From Yamadazyma tenuis (Eukaryota > Ascomycota > Pichiomycetes > Serinales > Debaryomycetaceae), in NCBI RefSeq assembly GCF_029203305.1, contig NC_089461.1:1054001-1118000 (forward strand): DNA of 64,000 bases. The letters run 5' to 3'. Each line of letters begins with the position of its first letter. The first letter of the stretch is position 1. Shown piece after piece: positions 9,629 through 20,500 of this stretch. The position numbers and the translations under genes were made by a program. Below the pieces are notes generated by a model that saw only the letters and a list, made by a program, of their open reading frames with translations, ran no database searches and was not told the DNA's origin.

Positions 9629-10443
9629 TTAAAACTTGGAAAATTGCTTGGACTTGGCAACGGAAGCAGAAATTCTCAACACGTTGAATCTAACAGTCTT
9701 GGAAATAGGTCTACATTGACCAACAACAACGGTGTCACCTTCTTGGACTCTGAAAGCTGGAGAAACGTGAGCAGCCAAGTTCTTGTGTCTCTTTTCGTAT
9801 CTGTTATATTTTGGCACGTAGTGCAAGTAGTCTCTTCTGATGATGATGGTTCTGTGCATCTTGGTGGAAACAACAGTACCAGACAAGATCTTACCTCTGA
9901 TGGAAACGTCACCAACAAAAGGACATTTCTTGTCAATGTAGGTACCCTCAATAGCGGTCTTTGGGGTCTTGAATCCCAATCCAACATCCTTAAACCATCT
10001 CTTGGTCTTTTTGTTGGCCTTGGCCTTTGGGTTGGTGAAGATGTGAGGTTGCTAGAAAAGTTAGTATGGAGATTTGACATTTCAGGTGATTGCAAGGTTC
10101 TTTCTACTCAACCAGGTGGATTGGAGACGGTTGGATAAAATTTTTCAGGAGGAACGGGGTCGATGTTTTGGGGTGGAGGAAAAGGAAATAGTGGACGATG
10201 GGAGTCCAGGAAGTTGATGAGTATGGAGTTGATGGGGATTTGTCATGTTCTGGACAAGTTCAGTCGATTACTTGTGACTTTAGTCAACAAATGTCTTACC
10301 ACACATATGTAGTTTCAATCCATCGTTGGGTCGGGAAATTCGAGAATGGGTCCGTTGCAAGGGTGTCACCAGTACGTGCTGTTTAATGTGATACAAACCT
10401 TTTGGAAAGCGTCTTGGTTTTGGACGGTTAATTCAGTAGCCAT
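9629..10443 (-). CDS. RPS11: 40S ribosomal protein S11 (uS17), one intron
   Basis: Small-subunit ribosomal protein uS17. Exon 1 (10443-10399) encodes 15 residues, [15 protein letters not shown]. Exon 2 (10051-9629) starts [20 protein letters not shown] and continues through [20 protein letters not shown] to the stop. The spliced product is 155 aa, against 156 in S. cerevisiae, and the intron sits at the same codon as in Saccharomyces RPS11. A plain reading frame starting at the internal Met (9979) misses the first 39 residues. The codon usage is highly biased. The gene shares a promoter region with the divergent 462-aa gene. Confidence 0.95.
10052..10398 (-). other. Intron of RPS11 (347 nt)
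   Basis: The donor is GTTTGT, a departure from the usual GTATGT. The branch site TACTAAC is at 10066-10060 and the acceptor is TTTTCTAG, ending at 10052, so only 8 nt separate the branch box from the splice. Both ends are fixed by the conserved protein. I looked for C/D snoRNA boxes inside and found no convincing pair. Confidence 0.92.
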
Positions 10444-10784
10444 GTTTAATGATATAGAAACTAAATGAAAATTTTTCCCAGCTATAGTGAGAAAAAAGCT
10501 TCGGTGTGTGTGCAGGTTGGCCGCGAGCGGGAAGCAGCAGGAAAGACGGGCGTGCTCCCACCGCCGGCTGTTTCGCGGGCACGGGCTGGAGCCCTCGTGA
10601 CTGGGGCAGCCCTGTAGCCGCCCCCTTCCACATTCGGTAATCAAGCCTTATCCTTTCGCGCTCGCTTGTACGCTCGAGCCTCACATATATTTGGGTTTGT
10701 AAAACTCACACATCTCAATTACCCACACAACCCCCGAGCACCTGCCTCATCAACCACTGGCTTCCAACCATCCCCCACGTCGTA
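10444..10784. promoter_or_regulatory. GC-rich divergent promoter, RPS11 and the 462-aa gene
   Basis: A 341-bp spacer. About 10510-10625 is clearly richer in G and C than the rest of the window, with a GGGGCAGCCCTGTAGCC stretch at about 10600. It resembles AGCCCT-type elements reported in ribosomal protein promoters of non-Saccharomyces yeasts, but the match is imperfect. No gene is evident in it. Confidence 0.4.
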
Positions 10785-12173
10785 ATGAACTCCCGAAGGA
10801 TTCCTTCCCAGCCCAACACCGACCAATCGTTCCTCAACCCCAACGACTCGTCGTTCCTTGCTCACAACACCACCTCCCGCTCAGTATCATCATCCACATC
10901 GATGGTCAGTACACCCAGCAATCATATTCGTAAGTTCCACCAGAATGTTCCCCAAGATCAGGGCGATGGCCACAAGCCCGACAAGTTCCGTCTGTCGACC
11001 AATATCGTTTCCAAGAGTAAGAATAATCATCACCATCTCAAGCCCAAAAAGCTGTCCAATGTGGACTTGGTCAAAAATAAGTTATTGAACCTCCATAAGC
11101 TGCTGAGGATATATACCAAAAGCAAGAGTATCTCTGAGGAAGACGCCATGCGGAGCCATCCCAACTTCACCACCAAAAGCTTCATCTTGCGTAAACCACT
11201 CCATATGAACCTATATGACTACTCGGTGTTTCGAAGTTACCCTGACGCCCTGGCTGGTGATGACAAGCTTCCCCCTGCCGTGAAGGAGTCGCAGATCAAA
11301 GCCTGGGAATCGGCAGAGAAAATCACCAACAACTTGATATTTGATAACGACAGCGACTTGTCGGACGACGAAGACATAAACGAGGGCGAAACCCACCACG
11401 ACATCGCGGGCGACATGGTCCGCCCTCTTGATAGCAGTAGTGTTCCCGCCGGCGGGGACGACACTATTATTAAGTCGATTCCAGGGTTCTGCAAGGACGA
11501 AGTGGATGTCCTTCAGACCCGATTCCTCCACCTTCAGACCCTCACTGCCAGCACCACCCCCAGCATCGCTGCGTACGACGAAGAAGAGCGCAAAGTGTTG
11601 TGGAATCACCGCCAGGAACAGCAGGCTCTTCAAGGTAAGCACTTTGGACAGTATCTGTCGCTCACCAGTAAGAGAAAGGCTCAAGTCCAGCAGAAGAAGG
11701 ACATGCTTAACCGGATTTTTGGCTACAACAACACCTTGAACCATGAATACATCACCAATAACACGTCCTATTCGGCTCTCGACTCGGTGATGAACACCTC
11801 CAAGTCTTACCAAGAAGATAAGGAAGAGATGAGCCAGCTTTTGGCAGAAGACAAGGAATATCATGCATCACTCGAAGAGTCCAAGGCTAACTTAAGGCTT
11901 GCCCGCAGCGTACATCTCTACAATGGCGACGACAGCTTCCACTTGAGCATATTGAACAAGAAGCTCAATGTGGCTGGAGCTGGGGTGAACGAGTTTGATC
12001 ACTACAAATATCTCCAGATGATCTCAAATAAGCTCACGGGTGTGTACGGGAAACATGGCACCATGAAACACGATGCTGGAGGAGCCCACGACGACCTCAC
12101 TGCCTTTGCCATGTCCTACTTGCGCCGGTGTATCCGTCATGAACCGGATGGGCATGACCATAACGATTTATAG
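10785..12173 (+). CDS. Unrecognised 462-aa protein
   Basis: I do not recognise a family. The first roughly 80 residues are Ser/Asn-rich and low complexity. A basic His-containing stretch (KSKNNHHHLKPKK) precedes a helical segment, VDLVKNKLLNLHKLLRIYTK. An acidic patch (DNDSDLSDDEDINEGE) sits at about residues 187-202. The C-terminal half is helical and charged, with a likely coiled stretch near 350-375. There is no signal peptide or membrane segment. Coding is supported by the length, the ATG context and its placement between two known genes. It ends only 66 bp before GLR1. It is likely soluble and perhaps nuclear from the basic and acidic tracts, which is inference only. Confidence 0.75.
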   Translation: MNSRRIPSQPNTDQSFLNPNDSSFLAHNTTSRSVSSSTSMVSTPSNHIRKFHQNVPQDQGDGHKPDKFRLSTNIVSKSKNNHHHLKPKKLSNVDLVKNKLLNLHKLLRIYTKSKSISEEDAMRSHPNFTTKSFILRKPLHMNLYDYSVFRSYPDALAGDDKLPPAVKESQIKAWESAEKITNNLIFDNDSDLSDDEDINEGETHHDIAGDMVRPLDSSSVPAGGDDTIIKSIPGFCKDEVDVLQTRFLHLQTLTASTTPSIAAYDEEERKVLWNHRQEQQALQGKHFGQYLSLTSKRKAQVQQKKDMLNRIFGYNNTLNHEYITNNTSYSALDSVMNTSKSYQEDKEEMSQLLAEDKEYHASLEESKANLRLARSVHLYNGDDSFHLSILNKKLNVAGAGVNEFDHYKYLQMISNKLTGVYGKHGTMKHDAGGAHDDLTAFAMSYLRRCIRHEPDGHDHNDL

Positions 12174-12225
12174 ACTGTAATATTATTTCACAATCGACTT
12201 TGATTTTTCGCAATAAAAGGGCGCG

Positions 12226-12258
12226 ATGATTATAAATCGATGTTCACAGCTTCAGTAA
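12226..12258 (+). promoter_or_regulatory. Ten-codon upstream ORF overlapping the first GLR1 start
   Basis: An ATG at 12226 opens a frame encoding [10 protein letters not shown] and stops with TAA at 12256-12258. It overlaps the long-form GLR1 ATG (12240) out of frame and ends before the short-form ATG (12294). Whether it lies in the mRNA depends on the transcription start. TATA-like sequences lie at about 12212 (ATAAAAG) and 12231 (TATAAAT). Confidence 0.35.
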
Positions 12259-13778
12259 CCCGATTATTGAATATCAGTAGACACTTATCAACAATGGCCC
12301 CAGTAACAATTCCCAAGCATTACGACTACCTCGTTATCGGCGGCGGATCCGGCGGAGTAGCCTCTGCCAGAAGAGCCGCCTCCTATGGCAAAAAAGTGTT
12401 GTTGGTTGAAGCCAAACCGCACAAATTGGGTGGCACCTGTGTAAATGTCGGATGTGTGCCCAAGAAAGTCATGTGGTACGCCGCTGACCTCGCCCATCGC
12501 AAGGTGCACTTGAGCAAATATGGCTTGTCTCGGTCCTCGGTGGAGGAAAATGAAGTCAAGCATGGTGATTTTGATTGGAGCTATTTCAAAACCAAAAGAG
12601 ACGCTTATATCACCCGTTTGAATGGTATATACGCCAGAAACTTGACCAATGAAGGTGTTGAATTCCTCTATGGTTATGCTCGGTTCACCAACGATCAGGC
12701 GGATGTCGAGGTGACGTTGACGGAAGACCAGGAAATTCCATTTTTGGAAACCGGTGAAAAGCTGTTTTCCAAGGACCAGAAATTTGTGTTTTCTGCCGAC
12801 AAGGTGTTGGTGGCAACCGGTGGAGCGCCCATAGTACCACCCAGCGTTCCAGGAGCCGAGCTCGGTATCACCTCCGACGGGTTTTTCGAATTGGACTACC
12901 AGCCCAAGTCGGTCGCGGTGGTGGGGGCCGGGTATATTGGAGTCGAATTGGCCGGTGTGTTCAGGAGCTTGGGCTCAGAGACCCATTTGGTGATCAGAGG
13001 AGATACAGTGTTGCGTGCGTTTGACGACTCGATCCAGGAAACCATCACCGACTACTATTCAGATAAATTGGGAGTTAATGTCATCAAGCAATCTGGTAGT
13101 GTTAGTAAGGTGGAGAAACTCGCCAACGGGTTGAAGAAGGTGTACTTGGGTAACGGCCTGACTTTGGAGGTGGAAGAGTTGGTGTGGACGGTGGGTAGAA
13201 GAGCATTGTCAGACATTGGTTTGGACGTGGTGGGGGTTAAGGCCAATGACAGAGGTCAAGTCATTGCCGATGAGTACCAGCAGACATCTCACTCGAAGGT
13301 GTTTTCCTTGGGGGATGTTGTAGGTAAGGTAGAATTGACTCCAGTGGCCATTGCAGCAGGAAGAAAGTTGTCGAACCGGTTGTTCTCTGGTCAAGAGGTT
13401 TTTGCCCAAGATAAATTGGACTATAACAACGTGCCTTCGGTGATCTTTTCTCACCCGGAAGCCGGATCGATTGGATTGTCTGAGAAGGAAGCCACTGACA
13501 AGTACGGAAAGGATAACATTAAGGTTTACAAGTCGAAATTTGTGGCCATGTACAATGCGATGCTTGAAGATGATGAGTTGAAGCAGCCAACTTATTACAA
13601 GATCATTGTGACCGGAGTTGATGAAAAGGTCATTGGACTTCACATGGTTGGAGAAGCCACGGGCGAGATTTTGCAAGGGTTTGGAGTGGCAGTGAAGATG
13701 GGTGCTACCAAGGCCGATTTTGACAACTGTGTGGCCATTCACCCCACGTCTGCGGAAGAGCTCGTTACCATGAGATAG
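12240..13778 (+). CDS. GLR1: Glutathione reductase, probable dual cytosolic/mitochondrial
   Basis: Reduces oxidised glutathione with NADPH using bound FAD. The FAD-binding [20 protein letters not shown], the redox-active [16 protein letters not shown], the NADPH-binding [13 protein letters not shown], and the C-terminal catalytic [12 protein letters not shown] are all present. The 18 residues before Met19 (12294) form a short presequence-like peptide. Met19 begins the cytosolic-type sequence [13 protein letters not shown]. Saccharomyces GLR1 uses two starts to serve mitochondria and cytosol, and the same arrangement fits here. The whole promoter and leader must lie within 66 bp or inside the preceding gene. 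Confidence 0.95.
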   Translation: MFTASVTRLLNISRHLSTMAPVTIPKHYDYLVIGGGSGGVASARRAASYGKKVLLVEAKPHKLGGTCVNVGCVPKKVMWYAADLAHRKVHLSKYGLSRSSVEENEVKHGDFDWSYFKTKRDAYITRLNGIYARNLTNEGVEFLYGYARFTNDQADVEVTLTEDQEIPFLETGEKLFSKDQKFVFSADKVLVATGGAPIVPPSVPGAELGITSDGFFELDYQPKSVAVVGAGYIGVELAGVFRSLGSETHLVIRGDTVLRAFDDSIQETITDYYSDKLGVNVIKQSGSVSKVEKLANGLKKVYLGNGLTLEVEELVWTVGRRALSDIGLDVVGVKANDRGQVIADEYQQTSHSKVFSLGDVVGKVELTPVAIAAGRKLSNRLFSGQEVFAQDKLDYNNVPSVIFSHPEAGSIGLSEKEATDKYGKDNIKVYKSKFVAMYNAMLEDDELKQPTYYKIIVTGVDEKVIGLHMVGEATGEILQGFGVAVKMGATKADFDNCVAIHPTSAEELVTMR

Positions 13779-13858
13779 AATGTTATCGTGTTTATTGATG
13801 TGCTTAAATATAGTATACAGTTTTGGTTACCGTTTTGGTTGCTGGTAGTAGTAGTAGT

Positions 13859-14185
13859 CTAAGATCTCTTGACTCGCTTGGGAGGAGGCCCTCTTACAGG
13901 TGGTTTTGGCTTGTCACTGGGCTTCATGAAGAACATGGGGGCATTCTTCAACATCTCGGGAACAATAACCAACCGAATCATCGACCCCCGAACAAATACC
14001 TGGCTCATATGGGAGGTGGTGCCGGAGCGACCTTTGGTTATCACCACGTCGTAGAGGGATAAATTCATGTTATCTTCGTTTTCAAGAAGCTTCCCCCGGT
14101 ACGTATCACCCGTCACCAACTCCACCGTGACGATGTGGCCCTGCGCCTCGGTCAATAGTCTCACAGGTATGTCGATTTTGGGCAT
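13859..14185 (-). CDS. SMD3: Sm core protein D3 of spliceosomal snRNPs
   Basis: A subunit of the heptameric Sm ring on U1, U2, U4 and U5 snRNAs. Sm1 (about residues 7-41) contains PVRLLTEAQGHIVTVELVTG and YRGKLLENEDNMN. Sm2 (about 64-78) has VFVRGSMIRLVIVPEML. The tail is basic and Pro-rich (PPPKRVKRS). It has 108 aa from the ATG at 14185. The frame stays open upstream to 14530, but nothing upstream of this Met belongs to the family, and that stretch overlaps the divergent regulator gene. Only 111 bp separate the two start codons. Confidence 0.95.
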   Translation of the reverse strand: MPKIDIPVRLLTEAQGHIVTVELVTGDTYRGKLLENEDNMNLSLYDVVITKGRSGTTSHMSQVFVRGSMIRLVIVPEMLKNAPMFFMKPSDKPKPPVRGPPPKRVKRS

Positions 14186-14296
14186 ACTGTGATATATGAA
14201 GAAGAGTTTGAGATGATTGGAAAAGTCGCACCAGTTCGCGCTACTAGTGCGACCTCTGTCCCAAAAGTGTAAACCCGATTCTCGAAAAACCCATCC

Positions 14297-17275
14297 ATGC
14301 TGGCAAAAGTCGACAAAAGCTCTGGCCGACAACGTCGACGGGTCCCGATCACGTGCTCCAACTGCAGGCGGCGTAAGGTCAAGTGTGACAAGCAAAAGCC
14401 CGCCTGTGGCGGGTGTGTACGTAATGGGGTCGCCAACCTGTGCGAGTACTTGCAGCCACATTGGACTTCGGCCAATGGCTTGAACTCGAGCCCCACCCCC
14501 AACACCGACCGTTCCCAGGACATGAATCAAGCCTCACAACTATCCGAGCTAAGCCAGTTGAAAACGAGTTACGAGCGGATTATCGGCAACCAGAGAAAGG
14601 AAATCGAGGATCTCAAAAGGCATCTTTCCTTCACCACTCAACTTACCACCCAACAGCCCCATGACGACACCGGCGATAGCCCCGTGGAAGTGTTGGCCAA
14701 GCTTCATCCGTTGGCCGATAGAAACAAGGACTCCTTGGAGATCGAAGACTGTGTTAGTTACTCCATCAATTTGGAAGCCCCCAGGTCTAAGAAATCGATA
14801 AACCCATCCGACACCAGTGAAATCCATTCGTGGATCAGTATCATCATGTTGGACCCCAAGCTCTCGGGCTTGTGGCTGAGGATCAATAACATGCAGCGGA
14901 TATATCATATGTACAAATCGGCAATGGTGAAGAGACACGCAAACTCGAGAATAACTGAAATCGACTTCACGTCGCCAGGTCCTGCTTGCCACATGCAAAA
15001 CACAGACGTCAGTACTGCTTGTCCCGTATCTGCTGGGTCCACTGAATCCATGCCCAAAAAGTGCCCGGTGGTGCTGTGTGACTTGAACTTTATGAATGAG
15101 TCGATGATGACTATCCCTAAGGTCAGCTCCTTGTCGGCTGTAAAGCCGGTTGTCCACGAGTTCCTGACGGAGGGCCTCGATGAGTTTACAAAAGGCGGCA
15201 TACGCTATACAAAAATGGTACAAGAAGTGTGGAGGCCCGTGGTACACAGTTTGCGAGCCAATAAACCATTAAACTCAACTCAACTCCAGTTCTTACTTGA
15301 CTTTTACTTTAACCAGAAGACCGTCGACACATCTCGGGACTTGACGGTGCTATTTAAGGACGAAATAGATGAGATCTACATTTCCAAGAACGGTCGTCTC
15401 ATACTTAATATGGGGTTAGCGGTGCCGGGTGAAGATGATGCGGTCCTGATAAATAAGTTTTTGTTGAAAGGAGTCTATGTGTGTATATTGATGCTTATTG
15501 TCGAGGAGTCACTAGACATCTTGAAACTGAGCCACCAACAGTCGTTGCCTCCTGACGTGGTGACAAAGTTTCAGGCTCTTTTTCCCGATGAAGTGAGGTT
15601 TGCGGGCCTATCGTATAATGGCAGCCAAAACTTGAATGCGGTGCAGAAGTACTTGGACAACTCCTGTTCTTCAAGCTCCAATTTTTTTCTACTCAACCGG
15701 TCATTGGTGACGTTAACATGCAGATTACTCTTGTTGGATCGGGATATTATGAACAATGGAAGAGAGGGAAATGAAAGAGGTGAGACCGAACGAGCCATCA
15801 TGTTCAAGACGACGTTGGCAATGGTATTCGACCTTGAAAACCCAATACAAATATGGAAACAGCCCACACAGATTGTCCTTCCCGGTAACGACTCAAAGAA
15901 AAAGGTCAAGGACATCCGGATGCATGCTTGTTTCCTTTGGAATGAGTTGATTCGGTGCTTGAATATCGTTTCTAGCTCGTTGGTTTCTTTTTCCAAGAGT
16001 GATAGAGAGCTCCAGGCCCTTATAGGACGGGCCCATTCTCGGGTGGAAGAAGTTCAGGTTCATGGGAACCACATGAGGTATTTACAAGGATTGAAGTCCC
16101 CTCATTTGGACAAGCTTAGCAGCAGTTTGCAAGTCAATTACTTACTTTCAAATGTTCATCTTTTCTTTGCCAGAGGAGTCTCCAATCTCTTGGGGGTGAA
16201 ACTCACCATGAAAGATCTCGATGATTTGACGGGAGAATGTGGAAGCTGGATTGACGACGAAAGATTAAAGAGACTAGCTCCTATCATTGAGTGGGAATCC
16301 AAGATCATGCTTCATTTCAGTAATATCTACACCACCTACGTGATGTTTTTGCAGGTGGAAGAGAGCAAGCTAGAGAAGTTAAAAGAGAGTCTTATATCCA
16401 CGATTTTTGTGAAGATCGATGGTTACTTTAAGCTTTCAAATCACATTCTTGACCAGACCCTCAATAAAGAGAGTCAGTACATTTATAATGCATTGTCCGA
16501 GTGTTTTGTTTCAGTGATGCAGATTCTTGTGGCTCTTTTGTTAAGAGTTTGCCTGAGACCCAAAGAGAAGAACGAGGATTTGGTTAAACAGTTGTCAACT
16601 TTCTGTTATTCCACCTCCAAGTCATCCCTTAGAATTGAATCAGATATCTTCAATCTCATCAAAAATCAATTATCCAACTCAATCAATAATACTCTAAGAA
16701 AGTTGAATAACGCCATGACTGTAAACAAGAACCATTCGATGAAGCTCAACCAGCTTTGGGTATTCTATTCAAACCTTCTTGAAAGTTCAAGAAGGTTTTA
16801 TTCCAGTTATAATAAGGTTCATGCCAATATTCCTGGGTTTAACAAGCTTATGAACACCAATTCCCCTATTGGAGACTTTTCTAAGTGTCCAGTGGCACAT
16901 ATACCCGCAGTTACAAAAGCTCCTGGAAGATGTCCTATAGACTATACTCAGTTCATGAAATCGTACAAGCGGAAGTCATCTGGCGATAGCCCTCATCACC
17001 AGGAGCCTATGGAAAGAGAACTTAAGCGTCTCCGAATGGAAAGTGACTCGCCCAAGAGTACTATTTCGCCTACAGACTCCAATGGGTTTATCGATAGAGT
17101 TACCCAAAGTTACATGGATGACGATCTAATCAATTCTGGTGGTTTCGATTTCGATATCAACTTTAGGAACTTCTCATCATTGGATATCGGATTCTTAAGT
17201 GATTCTTTCGAAGCCTTGAGCCGAAGTGCAAGCACTGATTCTTTCAACTATAACATTGAAGAATCATTCCAATGA
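14297..17275 (+). CDS. Zn(II)2Cys6 regulator, HAP1-like, with heme-type CP motifs
   Basis: A 992-aa fungal transcription factor. The binuclear cluster has Cys 20, 23, 30, 37, 40 and 49, in the order C-x2-C-x6-C-x6-C-x2-C-x8-C. It is followed by a linker and a short coiled coil (about residues 88-112) for dimerisation. The sequence around VANLCEYLQPHW resembles Saccharomyces Hap1. Four Cys-Pro motifs of the heme-regulatory type occur: ACPVS (Cys242), KCPVV (Cys256), KCPVA (Cys864) and RCPID (Cys879). The last is close to the (K/R)CP(V/I)DH consensus. The C-terminal roughly 60 residues are acidic and aromatic, like an activation domain. A heme- or oxygen-responsive role is inferred. A Candida ZCF-type name is possible but not assigned. 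Confidence 0.85.
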   Translation: MLAKVDKSSGRQRRRVPITCSNCRRRKVKCDKQKPACGGCVRNGVANLCEYLQPHWTSANGLNSSPTPNTDRSQDMNQASQLSELSQLKTSYERIIGNQRKEIEDLKRHLSFTTQLTTQQPHDDTGDSPVEVLAKLHPLADRNKDSLEIEDCVSYSINLEAPRSKKSINPSDTSEIHSWISIIMLDPKLSGLWLRINNMQRIYHMYKSAMVKRHANSRITEIDFTSPGPACHMQNTDVSTACPVSAGSTESMPKKCPVVLCDLNFMNESMMTIPKVSSLSAVKPVVHEFLTEGLDEFTKGGIRYTKMVQEVWRPVVHSLRANKPLNSTQLQFLLDFYFNQKTVDTSRDLTVLFKDEIDEIYISKNGRLILNMGLAVPGEDDAVLINKFLLKGVYVCILMLIVEESLDILKLSHQQSLPPDVVTKFQALFPDEVRFAGLSYNGSQNLNAVQKYLDNSCSSSSNFFLLNRSLVTLTCRLLLLDRDIMNNGREGNERGETERAIMFKTTLAMVFDLENPIQIWKQPTQIVLPGNDSKKKVKDIRMHACFLWNELIRCLNIVSSSLVSFSKSDRELQALIGRAHSRVEEVQVHGNHMRYLQGLKSPHLDKLSSSLQVNYLLSNVHLFFARGVSNLLGVKLTMKDLDDLTGECGSWIDDERLKRLAPIIEWESKIMLHFSNIYTTYVMFLQVEESKLEKLKESLISTIFVKIDGYFKLSNHILDQTLNKESQYIYNALSECFVSVMQILVALLLRVCLRPKEKNEDLVKQLSTFCYSTSKSSLRIESDIFNLIKNQLSNSINNTLRKLNNAMTVNKNHSMKLNQLWVFYSNLLESSRRFYSSYNKVHANIPGFNKLMNTNSPIGDFSKCPVAHIPAVTKAPGRCPIDYTQFMKSYKRKSSGDSPHHQEPMERELKRLRMESDSPKSTISPTDSNGFIDRVTQSYMDDDLINSGGFDFDINFRNFSSLDIGFLSDSFEALSRSASTDSFNYNIEESFQ

Positions 17276-17526
17276 TGTTGTATTATTTAATAAATAGATC
17301 TATATGCGCCAATAGATAACCTTTTGAAGGTTTGCAGCAGCGGTTGCGATGGGCTTCAAGTTCAATTCCTGTACTGAGGAAGAAGTGGTAGATCCAAAAG
17401 AGTCTGTGTGGGAGAGAGAATCGGGAAGAAAACTGTTAAATAGTAAATGTATTGACGACTATTTACAACCAAGCGCGATTCTCTGTTCTCAATTATTTGC
17501 AGCCATGCTGCTTCCTATATTCTTGA

Positions 17527-20500
17527 TCATGAGCGTGTGAGTTCCCATACAGAGTGTTTCAACATCTCCACGAACTCTAATGGGATATGGCGCATGTCGT
17601 CGCTGAAGAGCTTATCACTGTACGAGAAGATTAACTTAAGATTCATCAAATCATCCACAGCTTTAGGATTACTTGCAACTCTTTGCAACTCGAGTTTTGT
17701 GTCAATGATTATAAACACAGACAATCCAAGATCATTCAAACTGGTGTCATTGCTGAGACTGCTGGATTCATAAAGATATACCTTCTTTTCGTGGGCAGAG
17801 ATGGGTTTCATAAAGTTTAAGCTGAGAATTTTTTCTATGTCTTTATCAACTTTAACTTCATTGTTTTCCACTTGCAAGCTTCTATTCTCGTACTCTAGCA
17901 AGTTCTTGACTGAAGACTTGAGCATTTGATAGTTTTGTCTTTTGTAAACAAAAAGAGTAAGTGCTTTCTTGAAGATTTCCAAGTAATCGGGGTTGGAGCC
18001 AAAGTCAATTCGAACTTTGAAATGATCCAATGAATCGGTCTGAATACTCAAAATTGACAGAAGAGAAGGTAACAAACAAGGAGAAGTGGCTTTCTTGACT
18101 TGTCCATTCCGAAGTCGAAGTGTGACAGGAATTTTGGATGGCTTATGGGTATCAACATCTCTCACAATCAAGCATCTGGGATCCACCGAAATGGCCCAAA
18201 AGTGTCTTAAAGCCTGTAAATGTACCTCATACTCGCTGTTATTGTTGGGGAATACCGGATATAAAGACACTATTAAGCTTGCAATTGCCAAATTCGAATT
18301 GCCAAAAGCATATTGCCCACCACCAAGAAACAAAAACCCTAATGCCATATTGATGGCCATATAATTCCCATAGTTGGTGTCTTTACTTGTATCCCCATAC
18401 AAAACTCTGAGTCTCCTAAATGTCTCAAGATCTCCGGATCCTGCCATCACCACAGAGATAGAAAGTGCTAAAAGATTCTGAATGTTGGTAGCAGCATTGC
18501 AAGTGATTTTTTGATCATACTTCTCGGTAGGAGTCATGGCCACTACCATCATTTGGTCCAAATAATGGAGCAATGTGTCACGAGCAGTTTTGTCGTGAGT
18601 TGAGGCGTACTTGATTGCTATTGATAAACAAGTACCTCCAAGTACATTATAGTAACAAATCTGATCACTATCTAAGTTATCAGCGTTTCCTTTCCCGTAT
18701 CGTGCCAACAAGGATTCAGGAATCTGAGATTCTACCCAACCTCTTGTATTGTTGACTGAACTCCACATAATGATATTCTTAGATACGCACCTCAAAAGAA
18801 GAAGATCGGGACGGATATAATCCAACAACTGTTCAGACTGAGGAACTCCAAGCTTGTTGGCAATGGTAACATCTTCGGTCTTCATGTGTATGAACCCCAA
18901 TGCCATAATCGCTCCACTACAAGACTTATCAAGCTCTTGCACTGGTTGGTAGTCTTTCATAGAAGTAGCCAATGCCAATAATCGGTCCACGACCCTAGTA
19001 TCATTTAATCCTTTCAAATCTTTTCCTTTGCCTAAATTGACAAATCCCAATGAAATCCCAGCAGCTAGTCGGTAACCTTCATGTATCTGCTCTGAATCAT
19101 TTTGGGATACGGTGCTGGTTATTTGAGCCAATAAAGTCTCGCTCATCCGCCTATGTTGACTCTCCAAATATAACAACCCAATTCCCAACAACCCAGCTGT
19201 TTGAACCATCACCGGTACATTTAAATCATTAGCACCCTGTGGTAATAATGCGACAGCATGAACCGATAACACCTTAGTCAACTTGATGTTCATTGTTCCC
19301 ATATTACTGGCTGCCATTCCAACAAGTAAACCAACACTTGTCAAAGGATGCTTGGGACCCAAATAATTATAGATATGCCACTCCTCCAAGTTCTTAAGGT
19401 GCCCATTGAGGCCAAGTCCTAATAAGAAACCCGCATGTTGGGCATTTAAAGACGGGGGCTTGTTGAAGATGATCCAACTTCCAGAGATTCCTTTGGACTG
19501 TTTGCTGATGCTCAAACCTGCTGCAACTCCATTGTGGAAGTATCCCCATTCGATAACTTTTTCATCAACAGCGCCGTCATGAAGCACAATATTCGTCATC
19601 TTAGGTGCAACCACCGTATTCAAATTGAATTTGGGGATGGGAAACTTCTCTGTTAATAGTGGCATTCTTCCTCCATAATATAAAGAGGCTCTTCCCAAGG
19701 GAATAGAAAGTGTTCGAAGAGCAACAATTGCTGCCAAAGCTCTTTGGAGCACAACCACATCGAAGTCAGACTTTCCCTCTTCAGTAATTAAAGTGGCCGT
19801 TTGGGCCTTTGTTTGGTGCAATAAAGAGGTGATCTCATAGTATCTTCTGTCGTGATCAAAGATCAACTTGGTGATACCAATTCTGTCAGCCTCTGATTGA
19901 TCATCCCAAGCAGATACTTGCTCCGTTCCATCGAGGACTCCAGAAAGTATGTGGTTTATATCTCTAGGAAGTTGGTTGGTGTTGGGGCCAAATTGTGTAT
20001 AGAGTGACGTTGGTGGTTGGTAAGAACCGGACCTTAAGAACATGTTCAACTCTTTTCTTCCAACCAAGTCCAAAGCTTTGGGGTTCCATTGAAAGTCAGG
20101 ATTCTCCTGGCAGTACAGAATTGCTTCCTTTAATGGCACCCGAACACCGAGAGGAAAGGTTTCGAGGTCTTGGATCGTGAAGCCCAATTCACACATCAAA
20201 TCCACCACATTATTGGGACCATAATTGGGCGAAACAATCAACTCAAAGAGCTTCAAGATCGCATGGGTTCTTGGGATAATCAATTCATCAGCTGCAAAAC
20301 TCTCCTCCACTAATTGGGAGAAAGTAAGGTATTGAACTATGGAATCGTTGAACAAACTGCTCAATGACTCCAAGATATTGGGCGGTTGGGGTATAACAAA
20401 TACCAGAGGCATCCTTGGTTCTCCATCAATCTTGTTTATGTCGACCATATAATACTTGCACCAAGCCTCCGGCCAGCCCATCCACGTACATAATTGAGTC

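Noticed and set aside
9644..10138. 164-aa plus-strand ORF
   Set aside because: Antisense to RPS11 exon 2 and its intron.
10052..10398. snoRNA inside the RPS11 intron
   Set aside because: No convincing C/D box pair or H/ACA signature on the sense strand.
14549..15247. 232-aa minus-strand ORF
   Set aside because: Antisense to the zinc-cluster regulator, with no recognisable motif.
17349..17540. 63-aa plus-strand ORF
   Set aside because: Lies in the 3' spacer and overlaps the end of APC1. The hydrophobic end is short, and there is no family or context support.
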